Shown: positions 17,417 to 25,637 of the stretch, in pieces
Layout of the letters: every line of letters begins with the position of its first letter
How positions within the stretch are numbered: position 1 is the first letter of the stretch
NCBI RefSeq assembly: GCF_002093975.1
Contig: NZ_MSZZ01000042.1
Location: forward strand, 62,001 to 126,000
Origin: Thermoactinospora rubra
GTDB lineage: Bacteria > Actinomycetota > Actinomycetes > Streptosporangiales > Streptosporangiaceae
DNA: 64,000 bases
Direction: 5' to 3'
Position numbers and translations under genes: made by a program
Notes under the pieces: model-generated
Databases searched by the model: none
What the model was told of the DNA's origin: nothing
The model's input: the letters and a program-made list of their open reading frames with translations, nothing else

Positions 17417-18189
17417 GGCACCGCAACCCTCGCCAGGTGACCGGTGAGCGTCGTGGCCAGCTCGCGGGCCGAGCGGATGAGCAGCGTGCGGTCCAGGCGG
17501 CCGCCCCACTCGCCGCGCAGCAGCTCGGCGCCCTTGACGTCGTAGGCGATGCCGCCCAGCACCAGGTCCGGCAGCCCCGCCCCGCTCAGCACCCGCCGCA
17601 CCTCGCCGATGGCCCTGCCGTACTCCTTGGGCTCGGCGATGACGGCCACGCCGAGCGGCGGCGGGGTGCGGGTGCGCTCGGCCAGCGCGGCGCCGAGGGA
17701 GGCGACGCGGTCGCGCAGGTGCGCCACCTGGTCCAGCTGCGGGCGGACCAGCAGGACGACCAGGTCGCAAGCGGCGAGCAGGCCGTGGAGCGGCGGGTAG
17801 GCGCCCAGCCGGCCGCAGTCCAGCACCACGTCGGTGTCGGGCAGCGCGCGCAGGGCCTGGGCGAGCGGGTCCCACAGCCAGGTCAGGCCCGCCGACTGCT
17901 CGGCGGCGGTGATGCCGAGCAGGACGTCCAGGCCGCCGATGAGCCGCTGGGTGTGTTCGAGCACCTGCTGCGGGCCCAGGCCCTTGCGGGCCGCGGCGCC
18001 CAGGCTGAGCAGGCCCTGCGTGGGGTTGAGCGGGCGGCCGTGCTCGCCGGGAAGGCGGTAGGCCAGGTCGCCGCCCGAGGGGTCGCACTCGGCGAGCATG
18101 GCGTTGCGCGGCCAGACCGCGGCCAGCGCGGTGGCCGCGGTGGTCACGCCGGGTGCGCCCTTGTCGGCCGCCAGAGCGATGAGCGCCAT
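17413..18189 (-). CDS. TadZ/CpaE-like MinD-family protein
   Basis: A 258-residue P-loop protein of the ParA/MinD class, placed where TadZ or CpaE normally sits in Tad loci; these proteins position the pilus machine. A deviant Walker A, KGAPGVTT (K10 onward), is followed by AECDPSGGD (about 33-41). Later segments VVLDCGRLG and LVVLLVRPQLDQVAHLRDR match the strand pattern of the family. The receiver-like N-terminal domain of classical CpaE is missing, as in many actinobacterial versions. It lies three bases after the cpaB-like gene and overlaps tadA. Confidence 0.85.
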   Translation of the reverse strand: MALIALAADKGAPGVTTAATALAAVWPRNAMLAECDPSGGDLAYRLPGEHGRPLNPTQGLLSLGAAARKGLGPQQVLEHTQRLIGGLDVLLGITAAEQSAGLTWLWDPLAQALRALPDTDVVLDCGRLGAYPPLHGLLAACDLVVLLVRPQLDQVAHLRDRVASLGAALAERTRTPPPLGVAVIAEPKEYGRAIGEVRRVLSGAGLPDLVLGGIAYDVKGAELLRGEWGGRLDRTLLIRSARELATTLTGHLARVAVP

Positions 18190-18192
18190 GCC

Positions 18193-19041
18193 TCAGCCGC
18201 CCTCCGTCGGGCTCGCGGTGCCCGTGGGCTGGTTCGTCGGCTGGTTCGTCGGCTTCGCGGTGGGCTTCTTGGTGGGCTTGACGGGCGTGCCGTCCGTCGG
18301 GGTGGGCTGCGGGGTGGGGGTGATCGCCGGAGCGGACGCCTCGCCGCCCTTGGCGCCCGGCAGGTACGCCAGGGCCACGCGGCCACCGGAGGCAGCGGCC
18401 GAGACGTTGGCCGCCGCGGCCTTGTCGATGACGATGTCGACCAGCGTCGTGCCGCCCTCGGACTCCCTGACGGACTGGACGGTCGCCCGGTCGGCGAGCA
18501 CCTTGCCGGTGCCGACCGTGCCCTCCTCGCCGGAGACGTAGATCACCTGGACCCGCTGCCCGGCCGCCAGCATGCCGGGCACCTGGCCGGCCTTGAGCGA
18601 CAGGCCCACCACGGCCTTGCCCGCGACCAGTGCCTCCGGCGCGTCGGCGGTCATGTCGGCGGTCAGCAGCGCGCCGGGCACGAGCTCGACCTTGGCGTAC
18701 TTGGACAGGGCGATGTCGAGCTGCTGGGCCGGGATGTAGTCGAACTCGGTCTCCGCGGGGACCTGGACCTCCTGCAGGTCGGCGCGGACGATCTTCTGCC
18801 CGGCCGGGACGGTCCTGACGACCATGAGGGCCGGGACCCGGTTGCCCATCTGGATGACCAGGAAGGCGGTCAGCAGCGCGCCGCCGACGATGAGCAGGAC
18901 GGCCAGCGCCGCGAGGGCGGGCTTGCGCTCGCGGGGAGCCGAGGGCAGCCTGCGGCCCGAGGCGGCGGGCGGCACGGGCCCTTGGTCAGCCAAACGTTGC
19001 GCCTCGGACCTGCGGAAGGACGACTGCTCGGTGACCTTCAT
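18193..19041 (-). CDS. CpaB/RcpC-like SAF-domain pilus protein
   Basis: A 282-residue membrane protein, first gene of the Tad operon. One helix (about 43-65, ALAALAVLLIVGGALLTAFL) anchors an extracytoplasmic SAF domain (VPAGQKIVRADLQEVQVPAE) like that of CpaB/RcpC, which helps Flp assembly and may touch peptidoglycan. The C-terminus is a flexible Pro/Thr/Lys tail with a duplicated TNQP unit. GGAG ten bases upstream supports the ATG at 19041. The 202-base gap to the divergent gene at 19244 must contain both promoters; I could not place either with confidence. Confidence 0.85.
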   Translation of the reverse strand: MKVTEQSSFRRSEAQRLADQGPVPPAASGRRLPSAPRERKPALAALAVLLIVGGALLTAFLVIQMGNRVPALMVVRTVPAGQKIVRADLQEVQVPAETEFDYIPAQQLDIALSKYAKVELVPGALLTADMTADAPEALVAGKAVVGLSLKAGQVPGMLAAGQRVQVIYVSGEEGTVGTGKVLADRATVQSVRESEGGTTLVDIVIDKAAAANVSAAASGGRVALAYLPGAKGGEASAPAITPTPQPTPTDGTPVKPTKKPTAKPTNQPTNQPTGTASPTEGG

Positions 19042-19243
19042 CGACAGGTGCTCCAGTGGTGGGGGACGCCGGTGACGAAAACCGACAATACCGAGCCGAA
19101 GCTTCCGAAGTCACATAGACCGCAGAAACCCCACATGGCGCCTGGTTTACCAGCGGCGACCGGCGCGTGAACAGTTCGGGAAGGCCGGCACTGACCGCCA
19201 ACTCCACCGATAATGTCGCCGAATGTTATGGAAGTGACATTCG

Positions 19244-21157
19244 ATGAGTGAGTTCGTCGGGTTGAACACCGCCGCCGCCACCCGGTTGTGCGCGACGATG
19301 AAGTCGGCCGCCGACACCGCGAGCCGGTTGCGGCAGGCGCTGTCCGGCGGGATCGCCGCGGCGGGCGCGGCCTTTCCGTCCGGTGCCAAGGGCGCCGAGG
19401 TGGTCGGCCAGTGCGGGTCCTTCCTCACCGACTCCGAGCGCGACCTGAAGTGGCGCGTCCAGACCATCCAGTCGGTCCCCGGCGCCCGCCGTGTGAGCGA
19501 CGACTTCAGGGTCGCCGAGTTCCCCTACGACAGCCAGGACGCCGCCCGGCGGGCCGGCGAGGCCGAGGGCCAGAAGATCAAGGACGCCTGGGCCGCCTAC
19601 GAGAAGGACCAGAGTTACCACACCTTCGCCGACCTCGTCGAAGCGCTCAAGGCCGGCAAGGACCGCATGGGCGACCCGGCCTACGCCGCCGGGTTCCTCG
19701 GCAAGCTCACGCCCGGGACGTACCTCGACATCGTCGAGAAGTGGATGGAGTTCAACAAGGACAAGTACGGCAAGGGCCTCACGCCCAAGGAGATGGAGCG
19801 CTTCAGGGAGGACCTCGGCGGCCTCGCCCAGGCGCTCGCCTCGGCCGACACCGCCGGCCTGGTCCCTGACCTGCGCAAGTACCTGGTCGAGACCTCGGGC
19901 CCCGACGTCATGACCGCCCTGCTGGGGGCCGCGCCGCAGTCCAAGCAGTTCGTCGTCGAGGCCGGCCGGTACCTCGCGGCGGCCGTGACCGGGCACACCG
20001 GGCCCAACGACAACTGGCAGCTGTACTGGTTCTTCAAGGCGCTCGACGGCAACCCCGAAGCCTTCCAGGCGATCCTCGCCACCGACCAGCGGACCGCCGA
20101 CCTGATCCTGCGCGGCGAGGTGCTGCACGAGGGCCGCCCGCCCGGCCTGGAAGCGCTGGTCACCGGCGCCATCGCCAAGGCGCTGGCGGGCGGCGTGCCC
20201 GGCGCCGACCGGCGCAAGGCGGTCGCGCACGTCGCCGGCGCCTACACCAAGGCCTTCGCCGACGACCCGGTGCTCAAGCAGGCCCTGGTCGACGCGCTGA
20301 AGCGGGAGCTGGGCGACCCCGCCACAGGCCGGGAGGCCTTCCAGGCCCTGGCCAAGGCGCTGGCCGCACGCGGCCTGAAACCGGAGGCGCTCAAGGACGC
20401 CGACATCAACGCCGTCGTCGCCGGGCACGCGGCCCGCTGGCTGCCCGAGATCGCCGGGCTCACCGCCTCGCGCAACGATCCGGAGCTCAAGGCGCTCGAC
20501 CCCGGCAAGGGCTGGGACCGGCTCAGCGAGCAGGACCTGACCAACCTGTTCGCCGGGATCTTCCAGCGCGCCGAGGGCCGCCAGCCCCTCAGCGACGGCA
20601 TGCGCCGGTTCCAGAACTCGCTCGACATGGGCGGCGGCGACCTCGACAACCCCGAGGACCGCAGGAAGTTCACGCACTCCATGGCCCAGATCGGCGCGCT
20701 GGGCGGCCTGATGGTCGGCGCGGTGCACGACATCGACCTGAGCGAGGAGGAGCGCCGCAAGCTGACCGTCGAGATGCTCGTCCTGCCCATCGACCTGGCC
20801 ATCGGCCGCGCGGGCAAGCTGGTGCCCGGCGAGGTGTCGAGCACGGTGTGGAAGAACTTCCTGGAGAACGCCGCCAAGTGGCCGGTCGCCGGCAAGCTCG
20901 CCAAGGAGCTGGACAAGGAGGACAACTGGTTCTCCAAGCTCCCCGTCATCGGCGGCCTGTTCGGCGGCGGCGCCAACGGCGAGGCGAGTGACCTGGTCAA
21001 GGAGCTGACCGAGCAGCACATGAAGTCCTACGAGGACCGGCTCAAGGCCGCGGGCAGGCCGCCGCTCAGCCCCGACGACCGCGTGCTGCTCGAGAACGCC
21101 ATCCAGGGCTTCTACCTGGAGACCGTCGTCAAGGCCCTCAAGAAGCGCGGAGGCTGA
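19244..21157 (+). CDS. Large helical protein, candidate type VII secretion substrate
   Basis: A 637-residue protein that I do not recognise by family. The N-terminus (MSEFVGLNTAAATRLCATM and the next 80 residues) is helical, like LXG/WXG-type secretion heads. The middle is Ala/Leu-rich helical repeats, the region near 460-530 is hydrophobic (GALGGLMVGAVHDID), and the C-terminus is basic. No signal peptide, catalytic motif or toxin domain is visible. A WXG100 gene begins two bases after its stop, the arrangement expected of a substrate and its partner. GGAAGTG lies before the ATG. It may be a toxin-less relative of the protein encoded at 21463. Confidence 0.7.
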   Translation: MSEFVGLNTAAATRLCATMKSAADTASRLRQALSGGIAAAGAAFPSGAKGAEVVGQCGSFLTDSERDLKWRVQTIQSVPGARRVSDDFRVAEFPYDSQDAARRAGEAEGQKIKDAWAAYEKDQSYHTFADLVEALKAGKDRMGDPAYAAGFLGKLTPGTYLDIVEKWMEFNKDKYGKGLTPKEMERFREDLGGLAQALASADTAGLVPDLRKYLVETSGPDVMTALLGAAPQSKQFVVEAGRYLAAAVTGHTGPNDNWQLYWFFKALDGNPEAFQAILATDQRTADLILRGEVLHEGRPPGLEALVTGAIAKALAGGVPGADRRKAVAHVAGAYTKAFADDPVLKQALVDALKRELGDPATGREAFQALAKALAARGLKPEALKDADINAVVAGHAARWLPEIAGLTASRNDPELKALDPGKGWDRLSEQDLTNLFAGIFQRAEGRQPLSDGMRRFQNSLDMGGGDLDNPEDRRKFTHSMAQIGALGGLMVGAVHDIDLSEEERRKLTVEMLVLPIDLAIGRAGKLVPGEVSSTVWKNFLENAAKWPVAGKLAKELDKEDNWFSKLPVIGGLFGGGANGEASDLVKELTEQHMKSYEDRLKAAGRPPLSPDDRVLLENAIQGFYLETVVKALKKRGG

Positions 21158-21159
21158 CC

Positions 21160-21441
21160 GTGACCGACAAGGCCAAGCTCATCGCGGAGGCCGAGGAGAA
21201 GGAGGCGCTGGCCAGGAAGTTCGACGGCTGGGCCGGGCAGCTCGACGGGCTGCTGAAGGACGTGACCACCACGCCGGAGGGCGGGTGGGAGATCTGGACC
21301 GGACCGGCCGCCGACCGCTTCAAGGGCACGCTGAGGACGCAGCGCAACCAGCTCGGCGACCTGGCCGGCGCCTGCCGTACGACGGCCGAGAACCTGCGGC
21401 AGGAGGCCCGGCAGAGGCGGGAAGAGGCGGCCAAGCCCTGA
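21160..21441 (+). CDS. WXG100-family protein
   Basis: A 93-residue small helical protein of the ESAT-6/WXG100 class. The hairpin turn is WEIWTGPAADRFKG, with the W-x-G motif as WTG. The C-terminus is strongly charged (RQEARQRREEAAKP). The GTG start at 21160 comes two bases after the upstream stop, so the two are probably co-translated and may form a heterodimer for export. The toxin gene starts 21 bases downstream. Secretion by one of the flanking EccC-like ATPases is inferred. Confidence 0.85.
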   Translation: MTDKAKLIAEAEEKEALARKFDGWAGQLDGLLKDVTTTPEGGWEIWTGPAADRFKGTLRTQRNQLGDLAGACRTTAENLRQEARQRREEAAKP

Positions 21442-21462
21442 TCTTCCCTTTAGGGTGTCCGT

Positions 21463-23328
21463 GTGCCTCCCGACAGAGACAACGCGGAATTCGCCGGCAT
21501 TGACCCTGTCCAGCTGAAGGGAATGATCGGCGACCTCGACGACGTCCGGTCGATGATCACGGCCAAGATCCCCGGCCTGCGGCACGACTTCGCCCGCGCC
21601 GGCCTGGACACCAAGCACATCGGCACCCTGGAAGGGGTCGCCCGGTGGATCGCCGGCGAGCTGCCGATGCTGCGGCGCCGCCAGTCGATGACCGAGCAGA
21701 TCGCCAAGGAGCACGGCCAGTTCGGCTTCACCGGATCCATGGTGGAGTCCGAATGGGAGGGCCACTTCAAGAGCCCCGAGGAGGCGCGGGCCAAGGCCAA
21801 GGAACTGGCCGCCAAGTACCAGCACCCCGGCGAGTTCCCCGCCGACGTCTGGGAGCAGATCCGCAAGTACCAGTTCGACCCGGACTTCGCCGAGGCCTTC
21901 GCCAGGGAGCTCGGCCCTGACAAGCTCGGCTGGCTGGCCGGCCGGGCCAAGAGCGCCGAGAGCTGGGGCGACGACAAGGAGGCCGGGGAGGCCCGCTTCC
22001 AGGCCATCGCCAACATCCTGGCGGTGGCCAGCCACCGCGGCGTCATCGACGACAAGTGGCTCGACGGCTTCCACCCCGACGGCCGCGGCACCGACTACAA
22101 CACCCTGGCCGCGCTGATGATGCACGGCACGTGGAACAAGGACACCCTGGTCAAGATCGGCAACCGGGCGCTCAAGATCGGCCAGCTGGGCGGCGGCAAC
22201 TACACCACCGCCAAGATCCTCGACGCGATCGCCCGCAACCCGCTCGCCGCCCATGAGCTGTACAAGGCCAACTTCGACCAGATCAACGCCATGGCGTACG
22301 GCAAGCACATGGGGTGGATGAGCACCAGCGACCCCAAGCTGGGCGACCCGCTCGGCCGCTTCCTCAAGGCCGCCACGGTCGACGCCGCCGACGCCTTCGA
22401 GCGCATGCGCCCGCCCGGCGACGACAAGTGGAAGAACCCCGCCGACGAGCTGGCCATGCGGCTGTTTGACCACGTCGCCAAGAACCACTACGCCAAGTTC
22501 CCCTTCCAGGGTGTCGAGGACAACTACATCTCGATCATCGAGAAGTTCTTCGAGGGCACCTACATCGAGGAGCTCACCGGCGAAGGCGGCCTGACCTGGA
22601 CAGACGCCGTCCAGATCACTGCGGGCGTGGTGGGCATCTTCGACCCGACGCCCATCTCCGACGGCATCGACGCGCTGATCTCGCTGGGCCGCGGCGACTG
22701 GAAGGGCGCGCTGCTGTCGGCGGTCGCATTCATCCCCTGGATCGGCGACGCCGCGGCCAAGCCAGTCAAGATCTTCAAGCGGCTGGTGGACTCCTACCCG
22801 GGCTTCAAGACCCTGCTGGGACTGGATCCCGCGCTGCTGAAGAAGATCGAGGAAAACCCGCTCGACCTGAGCAAGGACGAGATCGAGGCGCTCAAGAAGG
22901 GCCTGGAGAAGGCCAAGGGCGACATCGAGAACATCACCAAGATCGCCATTCAGCGGGGGCCGCAGCACGCCCTCGACGCGCTGACCATCGCCAACCGGAT
23001 GCACGTGGACGCCGCCGCCATCTACGCCAAGAAACCCAAGTTCCTGGCCAAGGCCAAGAGCCTGCACCTGCCCACCGACGGACCGATCCCCTTCGTTCCG
23101 CCCAAGAACTGGCAGCCCAACAACCCGCAGAAGGCCACCGTCAACGGGCGCGAGGGCTTCGTCGACGCTTACGGCAACGTCTGGCACAAGGGCAGGGGCG
23201 TCGGCCAGACCAACTACGAGTGGGACGTGCAGACTCCGAACACTCCCCTGGGCAAGCTGACCGGTGACGGCAACCACCTCAACGTGGAGTGGGAGACGGG
23301 CCGGATCACCCACGGAAAGGCCAAGTGA
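21463..23328 (+). CDS. Polymorphic toxin with C-terminal type 17-like domain
   Basis: A 621-residue modular protein. Residues 1-380 are mostly helical with no signal peptide, as in type VII-exported toxins. A pre-toxin-like segment lies at about 391-435 (PTPISDGIDALISLGRG, AFIPWIGDAAAK). The last 75 residues (about 545-621, with GNVWHKG, YEWDVQ, HLNVEW and GRITHGK) resemble the polymorphic toxin type 17 family as I remember it, which is thought to be a nuclease. It is followed, with a one-base overlap, by a small acidic gene that suits an immunity protein. The start is the GTG at 21463. Toxin identity is inferred from C-terminal motifs and layout. Confidence 0.75.
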   Translation: MPPDRDNAEFAGIDPVQLKGMIGDLDDVRSMITAKIPGLRHDFARAGLDTKHIGTLEGVARWIAGELPMLRRRQSMTEQIAKEHGQFGFTGSMVESEWEGHFKSPEEARAKAKELAAKYQHPGEFPADVWEQIRKYQFDPDFAEAFARELGPDKLGWLAGRAKSAESWGDDKEAGEARFQAIANILAVASHRGVIDDKWLDGFHPDGRGTDYNTLAALMMHGTWNKDTLVKIGNRALKIGQLGGGNYTTAKILDAIARNPLAAHELYKANFDQINAMAYGKHMGWMSTSDPKLGDPLGRFLKAATVDAADAFERMRPPGDDKWKNPADELAMRLFDHVAKNHYAKFPFQGVEDNYISIIEKFFEGTYIEELTGEGGLTWTDAVQITAGVVGIFDPTPISDGIDALISLGRGDWKGALLSAVAFIPWIGDAAAKPVKIFKRLVDSYPGFKTLLGLDPALLKKIEENPLDLSKDEIEALKKGLEKAKGDIENITKIAIQRGPQHALDALTIANRMHVDAAAIYAKKPKFLAKAKSLHLPTDGPIPFVPPKNWQPNNPQKATVNGREGFVDAYGNVWHKGRGVGQTNYEWDVQTPNTPLGKLTGDGNHLNVEWETGRITHGKAK

Positions 23329-23768
23329 TGCGTGTTGTGATCACCGCCAATGTCGAGGCTCCGGAAGCGGTGACGCCGCTGCTGGAGGACCTGGGCGTGC
23401 CCGTGGCCGAGCGGTGGGAGGCGGTGCCGTACGAGAAGTTCCCCGGCACCTGGATGGTCACCAGCGTGCTGGTGAGGCTGCCGGACGGCGACGCCCGCGA
23501 GACCGTGCGGGAGCTGACCGGCCGGCTCGGCCTGGACGGGTGGGACGAGAGCGGCGACGAGGACAACGCCGACGCCGTCTGGAACCGCCGGGACACCGAC
23601 CGCTACCAGGGTGTGCTGTGGCTGCTCGTCGAGGCCTCCCCCGATCCGGGCGGCGAGCCCGCCGAGCTCCAGGAGCTGACGCCGCTGCCGCCGGATCCGC
23701 CGCTCAGCGAGGCGGACGTGGCCGTCCTGATGACCTTCCTACGAGGGGACGACGATGGGCGACGTTGA
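23328..23768 (+). CDS. Candidate immunity protein for the upstream toxin
   Basis: A 146-residue acidic soluble protein with no family I recognise. Acidic stretches (DESGDEDNADAVW and the DDD near the C-terminus) suit a neutraliser of a basic nuclease. The ATG shares its A with the toxin stop (TGATG), the tight coupling usual for toxin/immunity pairs. The in-frame GTG upstream (23289) lies inside the toxin gene and was not chosen. The 3' end overlaps the next WXG100-like gene by 14 bases. Immunity function rests on position and charge. Confidence 0.7.
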   Translation: MRVVITANVEAPEAVTPLLEDLGVPVAERWEAVPYEKFPGTWMVTSVLVRLPDGDARETVRELTGRLGLDGWDESGDEDNADAVWNRRDTDRYQGVLWLLVEASPDPGGEPAELQELTPLPPDPPLSEADVAVLMTFLRGDDDGRR

Positions 23769-24075
23769 CAACCCCAAGTACGAGTACCTGAAGAACCTCC
23801 AGGAGCGGGTCCACAAGATCCAGGGCGAGATGGAGAAGAAGCTCAACAAGCCGGCCGCCGCCATGGACAGCGGCAAGGTGTGGACCAGCAAGACGGCCAC
23901 CGCGTGGAAGGGCCGGCTCGACGAGAACGTCAGGGCCTACAACACCGCGCTGGGCGCCCTGGACGACGAGCTGTCGGCGGTGCTGGCGAGCACGCCGAGG
24001 AAGTGCTCGCAGGAGGAGGCCGACAAGTGGTACCGGGAGCTGAACGCCTACAACCGGACCATGAGGTTCCAGTGA
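23755..24075 (+). CDS. WXG100-like protein
   Basis: A 106-residue helical protein of WXG100 size. The turn region is VWTSKTATAWKGRLDEN, in which the Gly of W-x-G is Ser, so it is a divergent member. Long helices on each side and a basic C-terminus fit. The start is supported by GAGGGGACGACG before the ATG, and it overlaps the immunity gene. It may be an export partner for the toxin encoded two genes upstream. Confidence 0.75.
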   Translation: MGDVDNPKYEYLKNLQERVHKIQGEMEKKLNKPAAAMDSGKVWTSKTATAWKGRLDENVRAYNTALGALDDELSAVLASTPRKCSQEEADKWYRELNAYNRTMRFQ

Positions 24076-24081
24076 CGGCCG

Positions 24082-24104
24082 GGGGGCGCGGGCCGCCCGC
24101 CCCC
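24082..24104. terminator. Bidirectional terminator between convergent genes
   Basis: GGGGGCG (24082-24088) pairs with CGCCCCC (24098-24104) around a 9-base loop in the 29-base gap between two convergent genes. The stem ends one base before the minus-strand stop codon, so one structure can serve both. Confidence 0.65.
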
Positions 24105-24827
24105 TCAGCCCTCGTACGCCACGGTGATGGCGTGCAGGATGAGCCTCCATGCCTCGTAGGAGGGCAGCGCCGTCAGCCGCGCCCGCTCGCCGGTCTCGGT
24201 GAAGGCCCACAGCCCCGTGGCGCCCGCGTCGAGGACGAGCAGGCTGGGCCCGCCGGGATCGGTGGTCAGCCCCCACAGCAGCATCGGCTGCGCCCACAGC
24301 TCCGGGTCGACGCCGTCGGGGACGGGTTCGCGCGGGTCGACGAGCCGGCGCTGGAGGCTGGCGCCCGGCAGGTCGAGCTCGCCGGCGCGCTGCAGCCGCG
24401 GCCCCACGCCGAGCCACGCGCACGCCGCCACCGGAGTCCACGCCCGCTCGACGATCCGGACGGCGAACTCCCCGGGCGGCGGCTCGGCGAAGCCCGCGAC
24501 CTGCTCGGCGGACACGCCGGGGCCGAGCGCGGGGCTGGGGCTCTCCACGATGACGGCGTGGGTGTCCCCCATCGCCGCGTACCAGCGGCGGCCCACGCGG
24601 CCCACCGCCGCCTCGATCTCCAGCCGCACCACGGGCTTGCGCAGCGTGTCGAGCGCGGGCCGGGCCTGCTCGGGGACCCGTCCGCGATCGTCGAGGAGGC
24701 CCGCCTCGCGCAGCCGCGCGTGCTGCTCGGCCAGGGCCGGGGACAGCTCCTGGGGGCGGAAGGGCTCGATCTCCGACTCCAGCAGCAGCTGGAGCCCGTC
24801 GTGGCTGAGGAGCAGCTGCTCAGTCAT
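24105..24827 (-). CDS. Hypothetical protein, possibly EspG-like
   Basis: A 240-residue soluble protein without a signal peptide or clear motif. The N-terminus (LLLSHDGLQLLLESE, then PFRPQELS) followed by alternating strands and a C-terminal helix is reminiscent of EspG-type chaperones, which hold type VII substrates before export. This resemblance is weak and by eye. It is the last gene of a four-gene minus-strand group that shares 4- to 8-base overlaps and sits between WXG100 genes and an EccC-like ATPase, which supports a secretion-accessory role. Confidence 0.55.
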   Translation of the reverse strand: MTEQLLLSHDGLQLLLESEIEPFRPQELSPALAEQHARLREAGLLDDRGRVPEQARPALDTLRKPVVRLEIEAAVGRVGRRWYAAMGDTHAVIVESPSPALGPGVSAEQVAGFAEPPPGEFAVRIVERAWTPVAACAWLGVGPRLQRAGELDLPGASLQRRLVDPREPVPDGVDPELWAQPMLLWGLTTDPGGPSLLVLDAGATGLWAFTETGERARLTALPSYEAWRLILHAITVAYEG

Positions 24828-25332
24828 GGGGCACCCTCGCGGCCGGGCGCAGCCCGGAGACCATGTAGGCGAACGTCTGGGAGTGCGTCAGGTGGTCGGC
24901 GATGTCGCAGGTGCCGGAGAAGGCGGTCGCCACGCCGTCCGGGCCGACGAACCAGTACTGCTCCAGCGCCAGGGAGTACGGCCCGTTGCGGTGGGCGCTG
25001 AGGATCCGGCGGCCCGGCAGCCCCCACAGCTCGTAGTCGTCGATCGCGATCACCCTGAGGTCGGTGAGCGTGACCATCATGTTGCCGAGCACCGCCTCGC
25101 TGTAGGCGGCCAGCGAGTCGTGCGGCGCCAGGGCCTCCTCAACGTTCACCGTGACGTTGGCGGCGAACCCGTCGGGCCGCAGCGGCTGGCGCACCGCCAG
25201 CGGCACCCCGGGCAGGGCGAGGGTCTCCCACTCTGGCGGCTTGGGCACCGACACGCCGGTGACCTCGTCGGTGACGATCTCCCAGGGGCAGTCGGCCTGC
25301 CACTGCTCCACGGTCGCGTACATCTCGTTCAT
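24820..25332 (-). CDS. Hypothetical protein in the type VII accessory group
   Basis: A 170-residue protein with no signal peptide or membrane helix. The strand-rich pattern (FAANVTVNVEEAL, YELWGLPGRRILSAHRNG, LEQYWFVGPDGVATAF) recalls the LpqN/DUF1795 fold, a single-domain lipid- or protein-binding fold seen near actinobacterial secretion loci, though without the usual lipobox. The ATG at 25332 overlaps the upstream stop (ATGA). It overlaps the next gene by eight bases, so expression is coupled. Confidence 0.6.
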   Translation of the reverse strand: MNEMYATVEQWQADCPWEIVTDEVTGVSVPKPPEWETLALPGVPLAVRQPLRPDGFAANVTVNVEEALAPHDSLAAYSEAVLGNMMVTLTDLRVIAIDDYELWGLPGRRILSAHRNGPYSLALEQYWFVGPDGVATAFSGTCDIADHLTHSQTFAYMVSGLRPAARVPHD

Positions 25333-25637
25333 CCTTTGCGTTCCCTGAGCCAGCGCGGGCGCAGCGGCGGCGGGGTCCAGAACAGGAAGACGGTGCCGAG
25401 CGCGATCCCCGCCAGGCCGATCGCGCCGATCACCCGGCCGAGGCCCACGGCGCCCGCGTCGGCGATCAACGTGCCCACGCACAGCAGCTCGCCGCCCGCT
25501 CCCATCCACAGCAGCGCCAGCGGCGCGTAGAGGGCGTAGCCGGCGCGGCTCCAGTCGCGCCACCGGCCCGTGTGGGCCAGCCAGCCCGGCAGCACGAATC
25601 CCACGGCGAGAGCGGCCATCAACAGCGCGATGCTCAT
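25329..25637 (-). CDS. Small integral membrane protein
   Basis: A 102-residue protein with three predicted membrane helices: ALLMAALAVGFVLPGWLA, YALYAPLALLWMGAGGELL and VIGAIGLAGIALGTVFLFW. It ends in a basic tail (RPRWLRERKG). Short 4-base overlaps with both neighbours (ATGA at each end) show it belongs to the accessory operon. Function unknown; a membrane subunit or facilitator for the nearby secretion ATPase is possible. Confidence 0.65.
   Translation of the reverse strand: MSIALLMAALAVGFVLPGWLAHTGRWRDWSRAGYALYAPLALLWMGAGGELLCVGTLIADAGAVGLGRVIGAIGLAGIALGTVFLFWTPPPLRPRWLRERKG

Noticed and set aside
19042..19243. Promoters for the Tad operon and the divergent substrate gene
   Set aside because: TAATGT and similar -10-like hexamers exist, but none has a matching -35 box at 16 to 19 bases, so I did not mark them.
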